The position numbers and the translations under genes are program-made. DNA of 64,000 bases, taken from Spirosoma aureum. Lineage in GTDB: Bacteria; Bacteroidota; Bacteroidia; Cytophagales; Spirosomataceae. This document shows positions 55,871-64,000 of the stretch, piece by piece. How positions within the stretch are numbered: the stretch's first letter is position 1; each line of letters opens with the position of its first letter. The stretch spans positions 6,861,001-6,925,000 of the forward strand of contig NZ_CP050063.1 of the NCBI RefSeq assembly GCF_011604685.1, read 5' to 3'. The notes under the pieces are model-generated. The model saw nothing but the letters and a program-made list of their open reading frames with translations. It did no database searches and was not told where the DNA came from.

Positions 55871-56674
55871 ATGCAGATGATTTATAAACTGTTAATTACG
55901 CTCCTTTTCCTGAGCAGTCGAGTAGATGCCCAAACAAGCCGGGAACCCCTATTTACATCCTTCGACGGCACGAAAATTCATTATGATATTCTGGGTGAAG
56001 GCAAACCAGTGGTGCTGCTGCACGGCTTCATCAGCACCAGCGAAAGCTGGAAACGAGCGCCTGTCCGGCAGGCGTTGGTCGATGCGGGTTTCAAAGTCGT
56101 CATGCTCGATTTGCGCGGGAATGGCCTGTCTGACAAACCCCACACGGCCGAAGCCTATCGCGACAATGCCGAACTCAAAGATGTCATGGCCCTGATGAAC
56201 CACCTCGGCCTAAAAAACTATGATGTGGTTGGCTATTCACGAGGGGCTATTTTAACGGCAAAATTACTGACGATGGATAAGCAGGTGCACCGGGCCGTTA
56301 TGGGGGGCATCAGTGTCGATTTCTCCGACCCAAACTGGTACCGACGCAAAAATTTCCATGAAGCCCTGACCAAACCGGGCAGCCATCCCGAATTGCAGGG
56401 AGCTATTGATTACGCCAAAAAATCTGGAGCCGACACGGTGGTACTGGCTCGTTTACAGGAGTTTCAGCCCGTTACCACGCGGGCCGAGTTAGGGAAAATA
56501 AAAGTCCCCTTACTCGTTGTCAACGGCGACAAGGATAAAGATAACGGTGATCCGCAAACGCTGGTCGATGCGGTGCCGGGTTCGCATCTGGTGATCGTGC
56601 CGGGCGATCATGGTGGAGCGATGCGAACCCCAGAGTTCGCCACAGCGGTGGTAGCATTTTTGAAAGAAAAATAA
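55871..56674 (+). CDS. Alpha/beta hydrolase, secreted
   Basis: 267 aa from the ATG at 55871; a TTG at 55859 and an ATG at 55877 are alternatives. The N-terminus is a signal peptide (MIYKLLITLLFLSSRVDAQ). The oxyanion motif is VVLLHGFIST and the nucleophile elbow GYSRG (Ser in YDVVGYSRGAIL). The acid is probably in VNGDKDKDNGD and the base His in PGDHGGAM. It cleaves an ester or C-Cl/C-C bond of unknown substrate in the periplasm. It is a single gene, convergent with the next. Confidence 0.87.
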   Translation: MQMIYKLLITLLFLSSRVDAQTSREPLFTSFDGTKIHYDILGEGKPVVLLHGFISTSESWKRAPVRQALVDAGFKVVMLDLRGNGLSDKPHTAEAYRDNAELKDVMALMNHLGLKNYDVVGYSRGAILTAKLLTMDKQVHRAVMGGISVDFSDPNWYRRKNFHEALTKPGSHPELQGAIDYAKKSGADTVVLARLQEFQPVTTRAELGKIKVPLLVVNGDKDKDNGDPQTLVDAVPGSHLVIVPGDHGGAMRTPEFATAVVAFLKEK

Positions 56675-56706
56675 GCAGGACTTTCGCCCGAAACGGTTCA
56701 GCGTCC

Positions 56707-57627
56707 TCAAACTTCGGCCAACTGTTGCTTGACAACCGATAACCCCTGCTTTACTTCATTGTCAAAATCGGCCCAGACACATTCCAGGGACAATCCTCCC
56801 TGGTACTTTATTTGTTTCAAAGCACGGAAATAGGGCTTGAAATCATCCCCCTTTACACCGGGTGGTGTGCGGCTCTGTTTTTCTGCGATATGGCAATGGA
56901 CTATGTACTGACCGTATTTTATGATCTCCTCTGGCTTCTCGTCTTCTTTGAGCATGTGGTAGATATCACATTGCAACCGGAACCAGGGATTATTAACGGC
57001 CTGAATAATTTCTACCCCTTCCGCCAGGCTATTGATAAAATTAGTCTCGCCCCGGTTCAGGGGTTCAACGGCCAGCGTAACCCCGTATTTTTCGGCTATG
57101 GGAGCCATCTTCTGACACAGAGCGATATGTTGTGCTTTAGCGGTGGCCCGGTCAAACCCATCAGGAATAGCCCGCGAACCACCACTACCAAACACGATAT
57201 TCTTCGAACCGCATTCTTTTGCTCGTTTGAGAGCCAGTTCGGCCCGTTGTAAAATAGCCTCATGATGCAGTTCTGGCCCTACTGACTTTAGCGTTCCCGG
57301 AAAAAAATAGATATAGGATCGAACCGGAATGTTCTCTGTTTTCAGCGCCTGCCGATTTTTTTCGTATTGACTATCCCCCAAATCTGGTATTAGAAACCGA
57401 CCCACACTTTCCTCGACAAATGAATACCCCAAACCCTTTACCAGACTGGCCTTGTCATAAGAGGTACAAACACCCAACGGCAGCGAAAAGCCAGCACTGG
57501 CTTGATCGAAGCTCGTTTGTCGAGCCAGTATGTCAATACCGGATAGTCCGGTTATAAGTCCAGTGGCAGATTTTATAAAATTTCTTCTGGATGTATGGTT
57601 TTCCGGTTGCATGCGAATCAATGACAA
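56707..57627 (-). CDS. Sugar phosphate isomerase/epimerase-like protein (xylose isomerase TIM-barrel)
   Basis: 306 aa. A Tat-like leader (SRRNFIKSATGLITGLSG) precedes an AP-endonuclease-2 TIM barrel. Metal-site residues are plausible in TLAVEPLNRGETNF, RLQCDIYHMLKEDE, VHCHIAEKQSR and GGLSLECVWADFDN. Family members isomerise or epimerise sugars with a divalent metal. Export through Tat suggests a periplasmic role, common in Bacteroidota glycan use. It is single, downstream of element D. Confidence 0.85.
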   Translation of the reverse strand: MSLIRMQPENHTSRRNFIKSATGLITGLSGIDILARQTSFDQASAGFSLPLGVCTSYDKASLVKGLGYSFVEESVGRFLIPDLGDSQYEKNRQALKTENIPVRSYIYFFPGTLKSVGPELHHEAILQRAELALKRAKECGSKNIVFGSGGSRAIPDGFDRATAKAQHIALCQKMAPIAEKYGVTLAVEPLNRGETNFINSLAEGVEIIQAVNNPWFRLQCDIYHMLKEDEKPEEIIKYGQYIVHCHIAEKQSRTPPGVKGDDFKPYFRALKQIKYQGGLSLECVWADFDNEVKQGLSVVKQQLAEV

Positions 57628-57657
57628 ATGATTTGGTTAAGGAATGAGTATTGGAAC

Positions 57658-57738
57658 CAGGACTTTCGCCAAAGCCCGTGCCACGGTTATTTTAGATCGT
57701 CATGATTAACCGTGGCACGGGTTTTGGCGAAAGTCCTG
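57658..57738. repeat. Palindromic element D (GTGCCACG family)
   Basis: Left arm 57658-57689 (CAGGACTTTCGCC, ending CGTGCCACGGTTA) and right arm 57707-57738 are complementary over 32 nt except one G/T pair. The loop is 17 nt. It shares AGGACTTT and GTGCCACGGTTA with element A, but the segment between differs. Confidence 0.85.
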
Positions 57739-58250
57739 AGTTCAATAGAATAAATAAGTTTAGGCAATAAACAAGCGAAAAGGATCTTGTCCAAGTAGTC
57801 CATGGTTTAAGTCAGGAATTTAAGTTGAAGCCCCAAAGTAAGTAACTTGTTGATCAGACTGAAACGAATAGGCTTCCAACTAAAAGTCGTCGTATATACT
57901 TAATACTGACTTCTCCCCAAACGACTACACGATTATCCTCCAGGTTCAGGCCGTTCCGTATTTTGGCGATCGCTGATTTTTCAGCAACTTGTTCCTCCTT
58001 TAAGCTTTACGACGGGGAAATGGTTGCGTCTGTGATGTGTAGCAGACCGAGACTTACAGAATCTGTCAGATTCGCCGTCAAAAAAGTTTGGAGTACTGCT
58101 TACATTGGGACTCACGTCAATAGATAAATCTGGTGGTCAATGCGGAACGTGCAATCTGGTATTACTTTTACCAGTAGTTCCATAGAAAATAAGTAGAGTT
58201 GGCAGCTAACGCCTTCTTATTGTCGACATTCCCTATTTATTAGAAAGTAT
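57739..58250. other. Gap before the heme/HEAT gene
   Basis: About 510 bp with no credible gene and no repeat. It probably includes the promoter of the plus-strand heme/HEAT gene. Nothing else stands out. Confidence 0.4.
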
Positions 58251-61200
58251 ATGAGAAAAAGTACCATGAGTTTATTGAAAAACAAGAAACGGCTCTGGCT
58301 CCTCGCGCTGGCCCCCACGCTCTGCTTAGTGGGCTACCAGGTCGAGAAAGACCCAATAGATCGCCGGATCAAACGCATGGCTCCCGAAAAAGCCGCTCAG
58401 CTGGCAAAAGCGATCGAGGCCACGGTCACCCCCGAATTAGCCGAGGGGCTGACGTTGCGTTTGTGGGGCGTAGATTCGTTAGTGGCCGATCCGATTGCCA
58501 TTGATATTGACGATACTGGTAGACTGTATTATACCCGAACCAATCGACAGAAGAATTCCGAATTTGATATTCGGAGCCACCAGGATTGGGAGATCGAATC
58601 GAACCGCCTGCAAAGCATTGAAGATAAACGTGCCTTCCTGCACCGGGTCCTGTCGCCCGAAAACAGTGCAAAAAATGACTGGTTAAAAGACCTTAACGGC
58701 GACGGCTCCCACGATTGGCGGGACATGACGGTCGAGAAGGAAAATATTTACCGAATCGAAGACACATCCGGTGATGGCGTCGCTGATTTAACACAATTGG
58801 TTGTCGACGACTTTCACGACGAAGTAACCGATGTGGCCGGTGGTGTTTTAAGCAATGGTGATGATCTGTTTGTGGCCGTAGCTCCCGATTTGTGGCGCAT
58901 GAAAGACAAAGACGGCGACGGTATTGCCGAAACAAAAACCTCTATTTCACATGGTTACGGCGTTCATGTAGGCTTTGGCGGCCATGGCATGTCGGGTATC
59001 GAGATGGGGCCGGACGGCAAGATCTATTGGCAGATCGGTGATATTGGCTTCAATGGTAAAGGGCCCGATGGACAACAATGGGCGTATCCCAACAGTGGCG
59101 TCATCGTGCGATCGAATCCCGATGGTAGCGATTTTGAAGTATTTGCTCATGGTGTCCGCAATACCCACGAATTCGTATTTGATGAATACGGCAACCTGAT
59201 CAGCGAAGACAATGACGGCGATCATCCGGGCGAGAAAGAGCGACTGGTTTACATTGTTAACGGCTCAGATACGGGCTGGCGCAGCAACTGGCAGTACGGT
59301 AAATACCGCGACCCGAATAACAATACCTATAAAGTCTGGATGGACGAACAAATGTATAAGCCTCGCTTTGAGGGTCAGGCCGCTTACATTACGCCAACGA
59401 TCGCCAACTTTGTGAGTGGTCCGGCGGGAATGCGCTACAATCCGGGTACGGCTTTAAGCCCAGCTTACAAAAACACGTTCTTCATAGCGGAATTTGTGGG
59501 CAATCCCGCTCGCTCAGGCATTCATTCCTTTAAGCTGAAACCGAAAGGAGCCTCCTTTGAGTTGGGCGAACAGAAAAAAATTCTAGGCAACGTACTGGCG
59601 ACTGGTATTGATTTCGGCCCTGATGGTGCACTCTATGTAGCCGACTGGATCAATGGCTGGGATGCCAAAGACTATGGCCGCATCTGGAAACTGGATGATA
59701 AAGCAGGCGCTTCATCGGCTGATCGGCAGCGAACCAAAGCCTTACTGGCCGAAAAGTTTGGTCAGCGATCAGAAACTGATTTAGGTGAATTACTGAAGAA
59801 TCCGGATATGCGCGTTCGGCAAAAAGCCCAGTTTGAATTAGCCAAACGGGGTGCCAATGGCGCTGCTGTTTTTTCTACGGCGATCAAACAAACCGACAAT
59901 CAGCTGGCCCGTGTACACGGTATCTGGGGTATTAGTCAGCTAACTCGTCAGGATAAGCAATATGGCCAGTTACTGATGCCTTTACTGGAAGATAAAGACC
60001 CTGAGATTCGTGCCCAGGCAGCCAAGTGGTTAGGCGATGTTCGTTATAAAGAAGCTGGCGCAGCCCTGATTCCGCTCTTGAAAGATGCCAACAGCCGGGC
60101 CCGTTTCTTTGCTGCCGAGGCCCTGGGGCGCATTGCTCATGAGCCTGCCATTCAGCCTATTATTCAACTGCTGGAGGCTAACAACGACGAAGACGCGTAC
60201 ATCCGCCATGCGGGTAGCCTCGCGCTCGCCCGCATCGGGAAAGCAGCTCCTGTTGTGGCTTTGGCCAGTCATTCGTCGCGGGCGGTGCGAATTGCTGCCG
60301 TGGTGGCACTTCGGCGCATGAGCGATCCGGGTATCGCCAGTTTCCTGGACGATAAAGATGAGTTTGTCGTGACCGAAGCCGCTCGGGGCATCAACGATGA
60401 CCTGTCTATTCCAGATGCGTTGCCTGCGTTGGGCAAGGTGCTACAAAAGACGACCTTCACGAACGAAGCCCTGCTACGACGCGTCATCAATGCGAATTTG
60501 CGGGTAGGCACCCCTGAAGCGATGCAAACCTTAATTGACTATTCCCAGAAAGAAGGCAACCCACTAGCCATGCGGGCCGAAGCGCTGGAAGCGCTTAGTA
60601 CCTGGGCTAAACCCTCCGTACTGGATCGGGTTGATGGGCGCTACCGGGGTGTCATTGAGCGAGATGCAGCTATGCTCAAAACGAAAACTGCCGATAGCTA
60701 CATCAAGTTGTTGACTCATCCAGAATTGACGCTACGGCTGAGTGCGATCAAAGCCATCACGAAGCTAAACCTGATTGAAGCTTCTGAGCCGTTGTTCAGC
60801 CGGTTGACGGGCGACAAAGAAGCGGCTGTCCGGATCGCTGCTTTGCGGGCGTTGGCTTCGATGAACGATAAACAAGTTAGTAAAGCCATTGAAACAGCCC
60901 TGGCCGACAGCGAAAAAAGCGTACGGGTAGCAGGGTTAGATTTATTAGCCAAATCCGACATGCCCAAAGACAGGATGGTGAGTTTATTGACAGAGGTGAT
61001 CAATACCCGTACAACCGAAGAAAAGCAGGCAGCTCTGCTTACGCTGGGAAAACTTCCAATTGCCAGTTCACAGAAGGCGTTCGATCAATTTCTGGCTAAA
61101 ATGACCGCAGGTACGATGCCCGCCGAACTTCAACTGGAATTAGAAGAGGCAATCGAAAGCAGTCATTCTCCTCAATTGGCTGCCCGCTATAAAGCAATCA

Positions 61201-61678
61201 CGTCTAAACTGTCACCAGATGCTCTGGCCGCATCCTACAAAGGGAGTTTACTCGGAGGTGAACCCGATTTAGGCCGACGAATCTTTTTCCGTCACCAAAC
61301 AGCGCAGTGCATCCGCTGTCATGCCTATGATGACCTGGGGGCAATGCTGGTCCTCGTCTGAACGGCGTTGCAAGCCGGCTCACTCGTGAACAACTGCTCG
61401 AAGCCCTGATCAACCCAAGCGCCCGTTTAGCACCTGGATTTGGTACGGTCAACCTCAAGCTTAAAAATGGCAAAACAGTCAGCGGTATTTTGCAGGGTGA
61501 GACCAGCACTGAGATCAAGGTAAAAGTGGGTGATCAGCCAGATACCGCCATCCGTAAAGATCAGGTTGCGAAGCGAACAACCGCTCCATCGAGCATGCCC
61601 GAAATGAAATACCTACTGACAAAGCGGGAAATTCGGGATGTGGTTAGTTTCCTGTCGACATTGAAGGAGGATAAGTAA
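58251..61678 (+). CDS. PVC-type heme/membrane-bound dehydrogenase-like protein with HEAT repeats (frameshifted)
   Basis: Two overlapping frames (58251-61361 and the remainder to 61678) join as one protein of about 1142 aa if one G is added to the G5 at 61337-61341. It has an N-terminal signal/anchor (LWLLALAPTLCLVGY). A six-bladed glucose-dehydrogenase-like propeller follows (about 70-480; GYGVHVGFGGHGMSGIEMGP; GIDFGPDGALYVADWINGWD). HEAT repeats run from about 500 to 980. A c-type cytochrome domain at the end has CIRCHAY, continuing after repair as DDLGGNAGPRLNGVASRLTR. This order is typical of PVC/Bacteroidota sugar-oxidising heme proteins. M6 at 58266 is an alternative start. Confidence 0.88.
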
Positions 61679-61700
61679 AATTCATTCGACATTTCGTTGG

Positions 61701-61750
61701 AAAATTCTGATTTAACCAGTTGATTGATTGCTGGTTAAATCAGAATTTTT
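61701..61750 (+). terminator. Terminator of the heme/HEAT gene
   Basis: AATTCTGATTTAACCAG pairs with CTGGTTAAATCAGAATT around an 11-nt loop, followed by a T run. It lies about 20 nt past the stop codon. Confidence 0.88.
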
Positions 61751-61858
61751 ATTGATTAATTCGCAGAAGCAAACGGGCAATCTACGCGTATGATCAACCC
61801 CTCAAACTGTATACTGGCTGCTACTATATCAACCTGGTAAACAGCCACATCTGCTGTT

Positions 61859-62403
61859 TCATGATTGATAGATCATACGATTTATCAAGAACAATCCACT
61901 TACAGAATTGGCCAGCAAAGCGATCGTCGGATACAGAATAAACAGCGCCGTATTGCCCTCAATGTTGTATGGAAGACCTAACCAATTCGTTGCAAAGTCA
62001 TACAGGATTATCCAAACGATACCAGCAACCACATTACTCAGGATCCACTTCAGCAAAAATTCTGGCTTTCCCGCTCTGATTATCAGCGGGATGAATAGGG
62101 TGTTAATGAGTTGGCCCACATAATAGGCAACAACGCCATTATGGATCGTTTGCTGTTTTACGGTCACTAAATAGGGTCCCAATTTCACCCAGATAAAAAT
62201 GTAACAGGAATCGTAATGAACCACAGACCGGGTCGGGCAACGGCCGGGTGACTTCTGAAAACCAGATATTGTGCTACCGTTACCAGAATGGGGAAGAGTA
62301 ATATACCCATTAATCCCGTCATCCAGCTCAGCATATGAGCCAACACGGGTAGTAAGACCCAGCGCTGATACATTCGATCATCAAAAATGCATAGGACTGC
62401 CAT
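61859..62403 (-). CDS. Small multi-pass membrane protein (probably one frameshifted gene)
   Basis: Two overlapping frames: 62185-62403 (72 aa; MYQRWVLLPVLAHMLSWMTG) and 61859-62224 (121 aa; VKLGPYLVTVKQQTIHNGVV). If the T5 (A5 at 62195-62199 on the plus strand) is one base short, they fuse into about 180 aa with five membrane helices (WFITIPVTFFIWVKLGPYLV at the junction). No family is recognised. The start overlaps the DCC gene's end by 23 nt, which indicates coupled translation. Reading them as two separate small proteins is the alternative. Confidence 0.6.
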
Positions 62404-63169
62404 AACTGTCCAGTAGTAAAAGACTTAAAATCGTGAAGCAGACGCTTAGCCAGGGACTTAGACCAAGTCGGTAGGTCCGGATAAAATGCTGGCCAATCAG
62501 GAGAGCAAAGCCAACCAGAGGCAGAATCGCCCAGCCTGTTATTGCTCCCAGTATAGTAATGGTTCCTCCTATCAGCAGGCTCATTCCTAAATGGCCTGTA
62601 TAGTCCAGCATTGTTTCGAGCAGGTTATGGCGGTGCGTAAGGATAAAGTATAGCCCGGCTAAAGTCAGTTGCCCGACTACCAATCCTAAAAATGCGGGTG
62701 GCCAGACATGGACATATCCTGTAGCGAAAAGGCCGGAAACAAGGCCAAAGATGACCAGGATGAAGGCAAGCCGTTGCCCAATGTGAAACTCCGGCTGAAG
62801 ATCCAGTAACTGCCACCGGCCGGGTGCCGATGTAATAATAATCCGACGGTTATAGGAAATGAAGGCGTATAGTTTCTGCAAAATCACCTTGACCAATGTA
62901 AACGACAACAGCTTTTCGATCCGATCGCTCCGTCGGCCAAACGCGTAAATCCAGGTATCAACTCCATATAATGTCTCTCCGCCATCCAGGTCGACCATGG
63001 GTATTTCGTGACGGGCCCGTTGTTGGTCTAACCGACTGATTATAGTATGTTGCACCAGTTGGTCGTTGCTTAGTCGGGTTAAGCTCCCGCTCTGATCGGC
63101 GGCTACCATGCCTTTCGTATAAAGTCGACACATCGGGCAGCTTCCGTCATAGATAATTAGTTTATTCAT
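62381..63169 (-). CDS. DCC-family (DUF393) thiol-disulphide oxidoreductase-like protein with membrane domain
   Basis: 262 aa. The N-terminus (MNKLIIYDGSCPMCRLYTKG) has the DxxCxxC motif of the DUF393/YuxK family (Cys11, Cys14), a thioredoxin-like fold. The second half (about 130-262) is hydrophobic with several membrane segments (LAFILVIFGLVSGLFATGYV; GMSLLIGGTITILGAITGWA). It is a plausible membrane-tethered redox protein; substrate unknown. It heads a unit with the small membrane protein and is preceded by a GbsR-type operator-like site. Confidence 0.85.
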   Translation of the reverse strand: MNKLIIYDGSCPMCRLYTKGMVAADQSGSLTRLSNDQLVQHTIISRLDQQRARHEIPMVDLDGGETLYGVDTWIYAFGRRSDRIEKLLSFTLVKVILQKLYAFISYNRRIIITSAPGRWQLLDLQPEFHIGQRLAFILVIFGLVSGLFATGYVHVWPPAFLGLVVGQLTLAGLYFILTHRHNLLETMLDYTGHLGMSLLIGGTITILGAITGWAILPLVGFALLIGQHFIRTYRLGLSPWLSVCFTILSLLLLDSYGSPMHF

Positions 63170-63187
63170 AACTTATTGTTTTTAAAT

Positions 63188-63205
63188 TTTCAAAAACAAT
63201 TGAAA
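63188..63205. promoter_or_regulatory. Operator-like site in front of the DCC gene
   Basis: TTTCAAAAACAATTGAAA shares TTTCAAAA and TTGAAA with the palindrome at 63748-63771 in front of the GbsR-like gene. It lies about 20-40 bp upstream of the DCC start at 63169. This suggests control by the same regulator. Confidence 0.6.
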
Positions 63206-63221
63206 TATAGGGGCAAAAAAA

Positions 63222-63722
63222 TCATCGGAATACTTTCAAAAACTGCCCCATCAGCCAGTTTTCTTCTGCTTTAATGACCGCGTTGAGGGTGTTATCCGCA
63301 AAGCCAACCACGCTACTTAAACCTGTCATTACCCGCTGGAATTCCTGTGCTTCGGGTGTGTCGGCCGGTATCGATTTAAGCTCATTCAATACCTCAACAA
63401 CTGGCGTAATCTCACGGCGTCGACGTTCTTTAGCCACCTGACGCGCTACTTTCCAGATGTCCTTTTCGGCAATAAAAAATTCCCTACGCTCACCGGGTTT
63501 GAGGTGTTTGTAAATTAACCCCCAATCCATCAGATCGCGCAGGTTCATGCTGGCATTACCCCGCGAGATCTGCAACTGTTCCATGACATCTTCCGTCGCC
63601 AGCGGATCGGGCGAGATCAACAGCAACGCGTGGAGTTGCGCCATCGAACGATTAATACCCCACTGGGTCGCCAACGTTCCCCAGGTGTGTATAAATTTGT
63701 CTTTTGCTTCTTCGAATGTCAT
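63222..63722 (-). CDS. GbsR/MarR-like transcriptional regulator
   Basis: 166 aa from the ATG at 63722 (MTFEEAKDKFIHTWGTLATQ); the longer frame starts at a TTG two codons upstream. A winged helix-turn-helix lies at about 20-95: TEDVMEQLQISRGNASMNLR is the recognition region, with the wing near LKPGERREFF. The length and the start EEAKDKFIHTWG match GbsR-type repressors. Its promoter contains a 24-bp palindrome and it divides the region from the DCC gene, so it is probably an autoregulated local repressor. Confidence 0.9.
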   Translation of the reverse strand: MTFEEAKDKFIHTWGTLATQWGINRSMAQLHALLLISPDPLATEDVMEQLQISRGNASMNLRDLMDWGLIYKHLKPGERREFFIAEKDIWKVARQVAKERRRREITPVVEVLNELKSIPADTPEAQEFQRVMTGLSSVVGFADNTLNAVIKAEENWLMGQFLKVFR

Positions 63723-63725
63723 GCC

Positions 63726-63771
63726 CAAAGGTAGGTCAAAGTTTTTTATCTTTCAAAATATTTTGAAAGAT
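63726..63771 (-). promoter_or_regulatory. Promoter and operator of the GbsR-like gene
   Basis: On the minus strand TACCTTTG (63726-63733) fits the Bacteroidota -7 box TAnnTTTG. A TTTTG (63754-63758) lies 20 nt upstream of it, matching the -33 box spacing. The -33 box lies inside a perfect 24-nt palindrome (63748-63771; core TTTCAAAATATTTTGAAA). The overlap would let a bound regulator block its own promoter. The -7 box is only 3 nt from the ATG, so the transcript may be leaderless or nearly so. Confidence 0.75.
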
Positions 63772-63877
63772 TTATACAATCAAAAAAGATGAGTAGTTGA
63801 TTAACCATAGTTGCTTAACAAGACCATAACATACCAGATTCGAATCAATCTTAACTTTGCCAAAAACATCCTTTGTT

Positions 63878-64000
63878 ATGCGTATTCTACTTTCGGCATT
63901 TCTTCTCATTAGTACGCATGTATTCGTCCTTGCCCAAACGCCCAAGACGGTCTCCCGTCTGACGCTACCCAATGGGTGGGGACTAACCCCTGTTGGTAGA
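63878..64000 (+). CDS. Start of a secreted protein, beta-propeller-like (partial, runs off the window)
   Basis: 41 codons in frame to the window's end. It has a clear signal peptide (MRILLSAFLLISTHVFVLAQ) and a mature start TPKTVSRLTLPNGWGLTPVG. The phrase LPNGW.L.P.G resembles the N-terminus of YVTN/YncE-type beta-propeller proteins, including those fused to alkaline phosphatase domains. With so little sequence this is only a suggestion. It is divergent from the GbsR-like gene. Confidence 0.6.
   Translation, partial: MRILLSAFLLISTHVFVLAQTPKTVSRLTLPNGWGLTPVGR

Noticed and set aside
63772..63972. 66-codon minus-strand frame overlapping the last plus-strand gene
   Set aside because: Antisense to a clear signal peptide and containing the GbsR promoter region; no homology recognised.

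Overview
The window looks like a chromosomal segment of a Bacteroidota bacterium, most likely a Cytophagales member of the Spirosoma/Spirosomaceae type. This is inferred from family content: a giant surface protein ending in a type IX secretion (T9SS) sorting tail, two hybrid two-component sensors (HTCS) with Reg_prop propellers and AraC output domains, many small lipoproteins with SxC-type lipoboxes, a SufB, FAS1 and PVC-type heme proteins, and weak or absent Shine-Dalgarno sequences. At least one promoter fits the Bacteroidota pattern (TTTG, about 20 nt, TAnnTTTG). No rRNA, tRNA, CRISPR array, insertion sequence or prophage was seen.

Region by region. 1-0.8 kb: an ECF sigma factor with a 35-nt sequence repeated upstream and downstream of it, probably its own promoter type. 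0.85-19.4 kb: a regulatory/surface island in which two paralogous HTCS genes flank a ~9.9-kb gene for a giant adhesin-like protein (14 units of 73 aa, 12 units of 72 aa, T9SS tail). The adhesin reading frame is broken at four C/G homopolymers, each one base short, and it contains a recent 1.3-kb tandem duplication. 19.6-23.1 kb: GNAT, universal stress protein, SPFH protein and MFS exporter. 23.7-32.3 kb: polA and dnaE with a FAS1 lipoprotein and a small lipoprotein between. 32.6-41.3 kb: SGNH hydrolase, FAD oxidoreductase, the TldD/TldE pair, a lipoprotein, a serine hydrolase, an NTF2-like protein and a thioesterase. 41.6-51.2 kb: a CxxCH/FG-GAP lipoprotein, sterol desaturase, thioredoxin, pyruvate dehydrogenase E2, an rRNA methyltransferase, a toxin-antitoxin pair and a solitary sufB. 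51.3-57.6 kb: poorly characterised membrane, lipo- and acidic proteins, an alpha/beta hydrolase and a sugar isomerase-like protein. 58.2-64 kb: a PVC-type heme/HEAT protein (frameshifted), a DCC-family membrane protein with a downstream small membrane protein (probably frameshifted), a GbsR/MarR-like regulator with a clear operator, and the start of a secreted beta-propeller-like protein.

How things fit together. The most coherent local system is HTCS-adhesin-HTCS: two sensors with near-identical layout and conserved upstream sequences on either side of one giant secreted repeat protein. A second small circuit is the GbsR-like regulator, whose 24-bp palindrome overlaps its own promoter and recurs, degenerate, in front of the neighbouring DCC gene. 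Four dispersed palindromic elements sharing the core GTGCCACG lie only in intergenic gaps and look like a REP/MITE-like family. Six frame breaks in three loci are all one base short in a homopolymer; I think assembly error is the likeliest cause, so those genes should be treated as probably intact.
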